From contig JAGFCB010000054.1 in assembly GCA_022394775.1 (NCBI GenBank), forward strand, positions 1 through 64,000: DNA of 64,000 nt, written 5' to 3'. Below, one piece after another: positions 51,055 through 58,585 of the stretch (position 1 is its first letter; each line of letters starts with the position of its first letter). This DNA comes from Candidatus Poribacteria bacterium (GTDB lineage: Bacteria; Poribacteria; WGA-4E; WGA-3G). The position numbers were made by a program, and so were the translations under genes. The notes under the pieces were generated by a model that saw only the letters and a program-made list of their open reading frames with translations, had not been told where the DNA came from and did not search any database.

Positions 51055-51558
51055 TTAAGCCGCAGGAACTTCGTCATTCGCTTTAGACGCTTTTGGCTCT
51101 ATCTCTGCTTGGCATTCAGCACAATAACCGATGATTTCATTACGGAAGCGTACGGCTTTAAAGTCATGGGCTTTACACACAGCCTTTTGTAAAGCATCAA
51201 TCTCTGGCTCTTTAAATTCGACAATCTGATTGCACCGCAGACAGATAAGGTGCGCGTGCTCACGGAGGGAATGAATACTCTCATAGCGAGTGTTCTTCTG
51301 TGCGTCAATAAACTCTGTTAACAACCCGCTTTTCACGAGCAACGGAAGTGTTCGATAGATCGTCGGGCGCGACACTAAGTAGCCATTTCGGCGCATCTGA
51401 ACCAAGAGGTCTTCCGTTTGGAAATGGCCAGGATAGTCAAAAACTTGATTTAGGACTTCCAACCGTTTTTGCGTCAAACGGAGTCCGCAACTTTTAAGAT
51501 AATCTTCAAACTGCTTTATAAACTCAGTCCCGTTAGTGGATTTCTCAACGGTTTCCAT
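51055..51558 (-). CDS. Fur-family metalloregulator
   Basis: SCGLRLTQKRLEVLNQVFDYPGHFQTEDLLVQMRRNGYLVSRPTIYRTLPLLVKSGLL; HAHLICLRCNQIVEF. Start METVEKS chosen. Confidence 0.93.
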   Translation of the reverse strand: METVEKSTNGTEFIKQFEDYLKSCGLRLTQKRLEVLNQVFDYPGHFQTEDLLVQMRRNGYLVSRPTIYRTLPLLVKSGLLTEFIDAQKNTRYESIHSLREHAHLICLRCNQIVEFKEPEIDALQKAVCKAHDFKAVRFRNEIIGYCAECQAEIEPKASKANDEVPAA

Positions 51559-51571
51559 TTTCGGTACCCTT

Positions 51572-52411
51572 TCAACTGGTGGCAAAAGAGAGGCGGCGAT
51601 ACGGCGACGCGAGATCGTTTTTTACAGCATAGTTATAAAAAAGTTCAAGTCCTGCAATGGCAGATTCATCCAAGTCGTACTTGATGTACTGCCGCAAATA
51701 ATCAAGGCAAAACTTCTCGGAAAAACCAAGATTTTGTGCTTCAATTCGGGCGATTTCCGGGATTTGTGCGATACCACGTGCTTTCGACTCAAGGAGCAGT
51801 TCCGGTAAATTACCGAGTTGTGCTTCCGTCCTTGCTACCCAACACGCATAAACAAAGGGTAAACCTGTGAACGCATGCCATTCCTCACCAAGGTCAATAC
51901 TGTAATCGGTCGAACCAAGGTGTCTGATTGCGGCATCTCCAATGAGAAGGATCGCATCAAAAGCCGGATCTTGACGGTCTTGAAGGACCCTCTTCGGATT
52001 TACTGTCGGTTCACACCTCGTAAACGTTGGAGAGATTCGATATTTCTCAACGAGTAAGATTTTTAGGAGCGCAATAGAGGTCAGGGAATTCGTATCCAGT
52101 CCGATACATTGAATCTCTGGAATCGAGACACGACTGAACAGTTGGATACTTTTGACGCTTCCATGCGATGCAATTGATATATCGGGTAGAATGCAGTAAT
52201 TCGCGTCCGATGGATTCGCTCTAAAATACTCAATAATCGGGATCAGTCCAACCTCAAGTTCACTTCTACTTAAGGACAACGCGAGCCGACTCGGAACATC
52301 AACAGAGAGATCAATATTTGCTTGGATTTCGTCGTTCAAAAGGGGATAAATGAGCGGTTTGGTGTTCAAAAATGAGACCGCGCCTACCCTCAAGCGGCTT
52401 TCCTGTACCAC
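51572..52411 (-). CDS. mqnA: menaquinone biosynthesis protein MqnA (chorismate dehydratase)
   Basis: LRVGAVSFLNTKPLIYPLL...VDVPSRLALSLSRSELEVGLIPIIEYF; DLGEEWHAFTGLPFVYACWVAR. Confidence 0.92.
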   Translation of the reverse strand: MVQESRLRVGAVSFLNTKPLIYPLLNDEIQANIDLSVDVPSRLALSLSRSELEVGLIPIIEYFRANPSDANYCILPDISIASHGSVKSIQLFSRVSIPEIQCIGLDTNSLTSIALLKILLVEKYRISPTFTRCEPTVNPKRVLQDRQDPAFDAILLIGDAAIRHLGSTDYSIDLGEEWHAFTGLPFVYACWVARTEAQLGNLPELLLESKARGIAQIPEIARIEAQNLGFSEKFCLDYLRQYIKYDLDESAIAGLELFYNYAVKNDLASPYRRLSFATS

Positions 52412-53526
52412 CGATCTCCCTCTCGGACAATTTCATTGTAAAGCGTATCGCGCTCAACAGGCACAAATCCGGCTTCCTCAATGAGGTGTGTTAGCGACGA
52501 AACGGAGACAGCCTCTGGCGTGTCAGCACCCGCCATGTGTGTAATCTTTTCCTCAGTCACGGTCCCGTCAATATCATCAGCCCCAAAACGGAGCGCGACC
52601 TGCGCAGTTTTCAAGCCCGTCATAATCCAATAAACCTTAATATGCGGAATATTATCGAGCATGAGACGCGCGACTGCAATGTTCCTGAGGTCCGTTAACC
52701 CTGTCGTTGAAGGCAGGTACGCCATACGGGTGTTAGCAGGGTGAAACGCAAGCGGAATAAAGGTTACAAAACCGCCGGATTTATCTTGCTGTTCGCGGAG
52801 TCGGATGAGATGATCTACCCGATCCCCGTTTGTCTCAAGGTGTCCATAAAGCATCGTCGCGTTTGTAGAGATACCGAGACGATGGGCGATGTCGTGAACC
52901 TCCAACCATCCCTCTGCGCTAAGTTTACCCGGACAAATCTTCTCCCGCGTCTCTTCGGCAAAAATTTCCGCACCGCCGCCCGGTAAGGAATCCAACCCAG
53001 CTTCTCTTAATTGTGTTAAAACTTCTTCCATTGACATTTTAAAGATGCGCGAGAAGTGGTGAATTTCGACAGCCGTGAAGAATTTGAGGTGTACCTGTGG
53101 CATCCGTTCTTTGAGACCACGGATAATATCAAGGTAATAATCAAACGGCAGTTTTGGGTGTAATCCGCCAACGCTGTGAATTTCGGTGCATCCGTTCTCT
53201 ATAGAGTACATCGCCTTGTCTAAGAACTCATCAACACTCATTTCCCACGCACCTTCGGTCTGCATGTTTTTTCGTGCAAAAGCACAAAAATGGCAGCGCG
53301 CGTGAAGAATACAAACATTTGAATAATCAATATGCTGGTTGATGTTATAATAGGCAATGTTCCCATTTAAACGTTCACGGACATGGTTAGCAATGAATCC
53401 AACGCCTGTAATATCCGGGCTTTCATAAAGCGAGACCCCTTCTTCAAAAGAGAGACGTTGTTCTGCCTTGACTTTTTGATAGATGGCACCCAATTTAGGG
53501 TCCACAAAACGACTATAATTCTCCAT
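52390..53526 (-). CDS. mqnE: aminofutalosine synthase MqnE (radical SAM)
   Basis: HIDYSNVCILHARCHFCAFARK, IHSVGGLHPKLPFDYYLDIIRGLKERMPQVHLKFFTAVEIHHFS, LPGGGAEIFAEETREKICPGKLSAEGWLEVHDIAH. Confidence 0.9.
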   Translation of the reverse strand: MENYSRFVDPKLGAIYQKVKAEQRLSFEEGVSLYESPDITGVGFIANHVRERLNGNIAYYNINQHIDYSNVCILHARCHFCAFARKNMQTEGAWEMSVDEFLDKAMYSIENGCTEIHSVGGLHPKLPFDYYLDIIRGLKERMPQVHLKFFTAVEIHHFSRIFKMSMEEVLTQLREAGLDSLPGGGAEIFAEETREKICPGKLSAEGWLEVHDIAHRLGISTNATMLYGHLETNGDRVDHLIRLREQQDKSGGFVTFIPLAFHPANTRMAYLPSTTGLTDLRNIAVARLMLDNIPHIKVYWIMTGLKTAQVALRFGADDIDGTVTEEKITHMAGADTPEAVSVSSLTHLIEEAGFVPVERDTLYNEIVREGDRWYRKAA

Positions 53527-53611
53527 TATTCTTATCCTGATCGACCATCCAATTTTCTTTCGTTGAGTGAAGTCTATAATTCAAACTTACCACGGTAAAG
53601 TGAAAAATTGC

Positions 53612-53640
53612 TTGACACTTGCTTTTACTGAGGGTATTAT
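53612..53640 (+). promoter_or_regulatory. sigma70 promoter upstream of the 53814 gene
   Basis: TTGACA-N17-TATTAT. Confidence 0.7.
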
Positions 53641-53813
53641 AGCATAATCGTTTTAAAGATGCAAGTCTTTTTTCGCTGCCAGCCGTCCGCTGTCAGCAAA
53701 GTGTTCAACTACAGTAGATCTTACTATTAACAATACACCATTGATCGGAGCGTTTCTAAAGCGCACCTACCAGTAGATGTCTATTAGTTACACAAAGAGG
53801 AGCAGATAAATTC

Positions 53814-54614
53814 ATGTCAAAATTGGGGCTTATTCACTACAACTACGCAAGTAGTTCGCTCGACGATTTTCTGAAATTTACGAGCGAGACGGGGTTTAAT
53901 TACGTTGAACTTCAGATTGGTGATGTATGGAATTCGGAAACCACCAATCCCGAACAAAATGCGGAAGCCGTGAGAAAACAGGTTGAAGGTTATGGCTTAC
54001 AAGTCTCGGCACTCGCGGCAGGGAATGACTTCGTCCTACTCGAAGAAGAGGCTATCCGTTCGCAAGTTGATCGGATGGAACGCATTGCCGGACTTGCCAA
54101 ACTACTCGGAACCTCAGTACTTCGGACAGAAGGCGGTGCAGCAAAGGATGCTGTCCCAGAAAATCGATGGGTCGAAGCGATGGCTGGCTGTCTAACACGA
54201 TGCCTCGAATTTGCCGAACGCGATGGCGTCTATTTAGCCGTGGACAACCACGGCATCGTTACAAATGACGGCGATTTGCAGGTAGAACTCTTTGAACAAG
54301 TCGGTTCCAAATATGTCGGTGCGAATATGGACACGATGAATTACCGTTGGGCAGGTCACGATTTAGAGACTGTTGGTAGATACTATGAAATCGTCGCACC
54401 CTATACGTTGCATACACATCTAAAAGATGGGACAGGCTCACGCGGCGATTACAGGGGTGAAGCACTTGGCGAAGGTGAAATAGATCTCGCAAAGGCAATC
54501 CAGTGCTTGAGAGAGGCAGGTTATGACGGAGTCTGGTGCTGCGAATATGAGGGTAGAGAAAACGACGGAACCGGGCAGCGAAAAAGTTTTGCTTGGATGC
54601 AAGCGAATCTATAA
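53814..54614 (+). CDS. sugar phosphate isomerase/epimerase
   Basis: FNYVELQIGDVWNS...GLQVSALAAGNDFVLLEEE...YLAVDNHGIVTNDGDLQVELFEQVGSKYVGANMDTMN...HTHLKDG...GYDGVWCCEYEG. Confidence 0.88.
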   Translation: MSKLGLIHYNYASSSLDDFLKFTSETGFNYVELQIGDVWNSETTNPEQNAEAVRKQVEGYGLQVSALAAGNDFVLLEEEAIRSQVDRMERIAGLAKLLGTSVLRTEGGAAKDAVPENRWVEAMAGCLTRCLEFAERDGVYLAVDNHGIVTNDGDLQVELFEQVGSKYVGANMDTMNYRWAGHDLETVGRYYEIVAPYTLHTHLKDGTGSRGDYRGEALGEGEIDLAKAIQCLREAGYDGVWCCEYEGRENDGTGQRKSFAWMQANL

Positions 54615-54624
54615 TTAGTCGGTA

Positions 54625-55434
54625 ATGAACGAACCCGCTCGTATCATCACACTTACAACCGATTTTGGGATACGCGATACTTACGTCGGAATTATGAAAG
54701 GTGTCATCCTCGGTATAAATCCAGACGTGCAGATCGTTGATCTCACGCATGCCATTCCACCGCAGGATATTCATGAAGCTGCCTTCACAATCCATGCTGC
54801 ACACCGCCATTTTCCGAAAGGCACGATTCACACTATTGTTGTAGATCCAGGAGTAGGTACGGAGCGACAGGCAATCGTCTGCGAAATAGACGGGACATTT
54901 TTCGTCTGTCCTGACAACGGTGTGTTGAGTTATCTACTGCAAAACATTAACAATAAAGCTAAACTCGCAATAAATGCGGTAGCAATTCAGAATCCAGATT
55001 ATTTTTTGCCAGAGGTGAGTAACACATTTCACGGTAGGGATATTTTTGCACCTGTTGCAGCCCATTTATCCCTGGGTTCACCGCTTACGAATATCGGTCC
55101 CCCGATGCAAGGTCTTGTCAAGTTCCCGATTCTGACACCGCAGGAATTTGGCAACACGACAACAGGACACATCATCAAAACTGATAGATTTGGAAACGGG
55201 ATAACCAACATCTCGGAAAACGTCATTGCCGACGATACGGCTTCTTATGAAATTAGAGTCGGAAATACACGGCTTAAGCAGATCAACCGTGCGTATGCCG
55301 AATCCGAAGTGGGCGAACCGCTGGCAATTATCGGAAGTTATGGGTTGTTAGAAATTGCCATAAATGGTGGGAATGCTGAGATTAGTTTGGGATTGAAGAG
55401 AGGCGATACCGTTGAAATTCAGAGGCTTGATTGA
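54625..55434 (+). CDS. SAM hydroxide adenosyltransferase / DUF62 family
   Basis: IITLTTDFGIRDTYVGIMKGVILGINPDVQIVDLTHAIPPQDIHEAAFTI; VVDPGVGTERQAIVCE; DNGVLSYLL; FHGRDIFAPVAAHLSLG. Confidence 0.93.
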   Translation: MNEPARIITLTTDFGIRDTYVGIMKGVILGINPDVQIVDLTHAIPPQDIHEAAFTIHAAHRHFPKGTIHTIVVDPGVGTERQAIVCEIDGTFFVCPDNGVLSYLLQNINNKAKLAINAVAIQNPDYFLPEVSNTFHGRDIFAPVAAHLSLGSPLTNIGPPMQGLVKFPILTPQEFGNTTTGHIIKTDRFGNGITNISENVIADDTASYEIRVGNTRLKQINRAYAESEVGEPLAIIGSYGLLEIAINGGNAEISLGLKRGDTVEIQRLD

Positions 55435-55459
55435 CATACTCGCCTCAATGGAATATAAT
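55431..55459 (+). promoter_or_regulatory. perfect-consensus sigma70 promoter of trpS
   Basis: TTGACA (55431-55436)-N17-TATAAT (55454-55459); -35 overlaps the upstream stop codon. Confidence 0.82.
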
Positions 55460-55463
55460 AAAC

Positions 55464-55574
55464 AGGACTTACGCATTTTCCATAATAACGGACGTATGAC
55501 GCACTGCGCGGTTTTTGCGGGGGTATTTCTTCAGGGTTTAAAACCCCGCCAGCAGTGGAGGCTGCGTAAGTCTT
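55464..55574. mobile_element. MITE-like element, 111 bp with 12-bp imperfect terminal inverted repeats
   Basis: AGGACTTACGCA (55464-55475) and TGCGTAAGTCTT (55563-55574), 11/12 inverted match; internal GGGTTTAAAACCCC palindrome related to the other GC-rich palindromes in the window. Confidence 0.55.
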
Positions 55575-55599
55575 AATAAAATTAGGATCAAAAAGGAGG

Positions 55600-56604
55600 A
55601 TGGAAAAATTGGAACAGATTGCTTTAACAGGACTTAAACCGACAGGTCCCCCGCATATCGGCAACTACCTCGGTATGCTTAAACCGTCATTGGAACTTGC
55701 GGAAAAATTTCAGGCACTCTACTTTATACCTGATTATCACGCCTTGACAACGGTCAGAGATCAAAAAGAGTTGACGAATCTCACCTACCAAGCATCGGCG
55801 ACGTGGATAGCATTGGGATTAAATCCAGATGAAACGATTTTCTATCGCCAATCGGATATTCCAGAGGTATTTGAGTTAGCGTGGGTGTTGTCCTGTTTCA
55901 CAGCAAAAGGGTTGCTTAACCGCTCGCATGCTTACAAAGCTATAGTCGATGATAACGTTGCCGAAGGGCGTGAAGAGGATAAGAACATTAACGTAGGGCT
56001 TTTCACGTACCCTGTTTTGATGGCAGCAGACATCTTGCTCTTCGGAACACATTTTGTGCCGGTCGGGCTTGACCAGCAGCAACACCTTGAAATCACGCGT
56101 GATGTCGCGATGGTTTTCAACAAAACTTATGGCGATATATTGACGATTCCTGAAGCAGTAATCCGGGAAGAGGTGATGACTATCCCCGGTATTGACGGGA
56201 AAAAAATGAGTAAAAGTTATAACAACGTCATCCCAATTTTCGCACCTTCAAACGAAATACTTAAACGGGTCAAGCGTATTGTAACTGATTCCAAGCGACC
56301 CGAAGAGCCGAAAGCCCCAGATGCCTGCCACATCTTTGCAATCTATCAGCACTTCGCTGATGCGGACGCCGTTGCTGCGAAACGGAAACTTTATCTTGAG
56401 GGTGGACTCGCGTACGGCGCAATGAAACAGGAATTGTTCGAGTTGCTGGAAGCAACTTTTTCCGGCAAACGCGACCGGTATAATGACTTGATGGACAACA
56501 CCGATGCGTTGGATAGAATACTTGCGGACGGTGCGGAAAAAGCACGCGCCATCGCGACACCAATTTTAGCGAAGGTACGTAAAGCCATTGGCGTAAGTTC
56601 TTAA
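55600..56604 (+). CDS. trpS: tryptophanyl-tRNA synthetase
   Basis: ALTGLKPTGPPHIGNYLGMLKPSLEL...YFIPDYHALTT; PVGLDQQQHLEITRDVA; GIDGKKMSKSYNN (KMSKS). Confidence 0.96.
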   Translation: MEKLEQIALTGLKPTGPPHIGNYLGMLKPSLELAEKFQALYFIPDYHALTTVRDQKELTNLTYQASATWIALGLNPDETIFYRQSDIPEVFELAWVLSCFTAKGLLNRSHAYKAIVDDNVAEGREEDKNINVGLFTYPVLMAADILLFGTHFVPVGLDQQQHLEITRDVAMVFNKTYGDILTIPEAVIREEVMTIPGIDGKKMSKSYNNVIPIFAPSNEILKRVKRIVTDSKRPEEPKAPDACHIFAIYQHFADADAVAAKRKLYLEGGLAYGAMKQELFELLEATFSGKRDRYNDLMDNTDALDRILADGAEKARAIATPILAKVRKAIGVSS

Positions 56605-56638
56605 TCAAAAGACTCAGAAATAGTTGTGTTAAATTCTT

Positions 56639-56668
56639 TTGAAAATCGATAGAGTTATGTGTTATAAT
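56639..56668 (+). promoter_or_regulatory. sigma70-like promoter upstream of the LamG gene
   Basis: TTGAAA-N18-TATAAT. Confidence 0.55.
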
Positions 56669-56853
56669 AATATAATAGCGTCGTTAGAAAAAAAAACTTG
56701 CATTTTTATGCAAAATATGTAAAAATGTATTTATCTCCTATTTTTAACGTTGCGGGGAACATCAGGCAATCTAACGCGCACTGATAGTTTTACAAACAGC
56801 GGATTAGACAACAAAATAGATCCGCGCTGTGTCGCGGTAAATCTCTAAAGAAA

Positions 56854-57636
56854 GTGAGAGGAATTAAAATGAAATTTAATGCTTTAACAGTTGTCCTATT
56901 CAGTCTCGGACTGATGGCTATAAGTCTCGTTGCTGTGAATAGCAGTAATGCCGAAATTGATCAGAAGAGTGTTATCGGCATTTGGCTGTTCGATGACGGT
57001 GGTGGAAATGTGGCGATGGACTCGTCAGGAAACAATAACCACGGTACGATTGTCAACGCACCCATTTGGGTAGACGGTCGATTTGGTGGTGCCTTAGGCT
57101 TTGATGGCGTAGGCAATTGTGTCAATACGAACCAAAAACTTCTCAACGGTGCGCGTGAATTTACAGTCGTCGCTTGGGTGAAACCGGGGAATATCACCAC
57201 TAATCGTGTCGGCGTGATAGGTCAGAACGATTCTCCAGAATTTGGTTTCATTAACCCAACCACTGTTATGTTATGGACACCTACAGCCGGTGGTAACGAA
57301 AACCCATACGAACATCCGCCGGGTGAGTGGCATCATGTCGCCGCTGTTGCGACACGAAAGTTCACGAAAGTTTACGTCGATGGCAATCCTACGACAAAAG
57401 AGGGCACTTGGATCAATCACGGCAGATCTGACTTTAATGTCAATATCGGGGGTTGTGGCGTTTGGGACGGTAGCGGCAACTGGTTTACAGGCGCGATGGA
57501 CGAAGTCGGTCTTTTCCATGCACCTTTGAGCGACGACGATATCGTTGACCTCATGAATAACGGCTTGACTGCCTTAGGCGTTGCCGTAGAACCCGCAGGT
57601 AAACTCGCTGTAACTTGGGGCTCCCTCAAGCAGTAA
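56854..57636 (+). CDS. secreted LamG/concanavalin A-like domain protein
   Basis: Signal peptide; GIWLFDDGGGNVAMDSSGNNNHGTIVNAPIWVDGRFGGALGFDGVGNCV...FTVVAWVKPG...EWHHVAAVATRKFTKVYVDG...GAMDEVGLFHAPLSDDDI. Confidence 0.92.
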   Translation: MRGIKMKFNALTVVLFSLGLMAISLVAVNSSNAEIDQKSVIGIWLFDDGGGNVAMDSSGNNNHGTIVNAPIWVDGRFGGALGFDGVGNCVNTNQKLLNGAREFTVVAWVKPGNITTNRVGVIGQNDSPEFGFINPTTVMLWTPTAGGNENPYEHPPGEWHHVAAVATRKFTKVYVDGNPTTKEGTWINHGRSDFNVNIGGCGVWDGSGNWFTGAMDEVGLFHAPLSDDDIVDLMNNGLTALGVAVEPAGKLAVTWGSLKQ

Positions 57637-57877
57637 GAGCATCAGACAATTCTTAGCAGCGGATGGAATTTTGGGGAAATGGTACGCAATACTGCTTCCC
57701 CACCCTATTCTCTCGGCACCTGTACAGATAAGCCCCGGATCAAGACCTATCTATAAAACAGATCCCATAACCGGGGCAAAATTTACCAGCTGCAGAAGGT
57801 GTTATATCCTTTGCAGTGTTTTTTCAATTCCACAAGTTCACACAAGTGCAGTGGTACTGAAGTCTGGGTAAAACAGA

Positions 57878-58177
57878 CTACATCTCGGAGTCGTTTCCGC
57901 CATGATCTTCGTACCGACGAGGTTCACGACGCTCCGTGCGAGGGCGCGCCGGGTTGACTTTTAGAGGACGTCCCATCATTTCTTGTCCGTCCAACGCTTC
58001 TATCGCTCGCTCGCCATCCTCTTGGTTTTCCATTTCAACAAATCCAAACCCTTTGGAGCGACCATCGTACCGATCACGAATAATCGTAGCGGTAGCAACA
58101 GGTCCATACTCGCCAAAGAGCGTTTCGAGGTCTTCTTCCGTGGCTGCGTAAGGCACGTTGCCAACGTAGATATTCAT
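57878..58177 (-). CDS. RRM-domain RNA-binding protein
   Basis: MNIYVGNVPYAATEEDLETLFGEYGPVATATIIRDRYDGRSKGFGFVEMENQEDGERAIEALDGQEMMGRPLKVNPARPR (RNP1/RNP2). Confidence 0.96.
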   Translation of the reverse strand: MNIYVGNVPYAATEEDLETLFGEYGPVATATIIRDRYDGRSKGFGFVEMENQEDGERAIEALDGQEMMGRPLKVNPARPRTERREPRRYEDHGGNDSEM

Positions 58178-58530
58178 CTCGTTTCTCCTTTTAGAAATTA
58201 ATGTACCCTAACCGGTATCATACGACATACAGCCCACAACAAAGACACACAATGCGTCCGTCGGGACCGATGTTTCTCAAAGCACCGGAATAGGGAATGA
58301 AAATATGGGAAAATGAGAAAACTGAGCACTGTCAGCATTTTCAAAGGCAGAAATTTGGCAGCAAGCATAGGAAAGATTGGCAAAAATCAACGTTCATCAA
58401 TCTCTTGTCCGGAACCGCTTCACTTCACATAAATGTCAGTGGTTTGAGTTCCAAACCATAAAACTGTCAAAACACTACTCGTAACTTTGCCAGCGGACAT
58501 TATCCACATTTCCCTTAAAATTTACAATAA

Positions 58531-58559
58531 ATTATATCACAACTTTTGTGATTTGTCAA
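58531..58559 (-). promoter_or_regulatory. perfect-consensus sigma70 promoter with a palindromic spacer upstream of the RRM gene
   Basis: Reverse strand TTGACA-AATCACAAAAGTTGTGA-TATAAT; spacer contains TCACAA-AAG-TTGTGA. Confidence 0.82.
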
Positions 58560-58585
58560 TTTTAATTTTTATTTATAGGAAAATT

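Noticed and set aside
55496-55576. 26-codon upstream ORF in the trpS leader containing one Trp codon (possible attenuator peptide)
   Set aside because: No ribosome binding site, only one Trp codon, and the sequence is largely the palindromic repeat element; not enough for an attenuation claim.
58198-58383. 61-aa hydrophobic minus-strand ORF in the RRM gene leader
   Set aside because: No good RBS or recognisable family; could be chance in the long leader.
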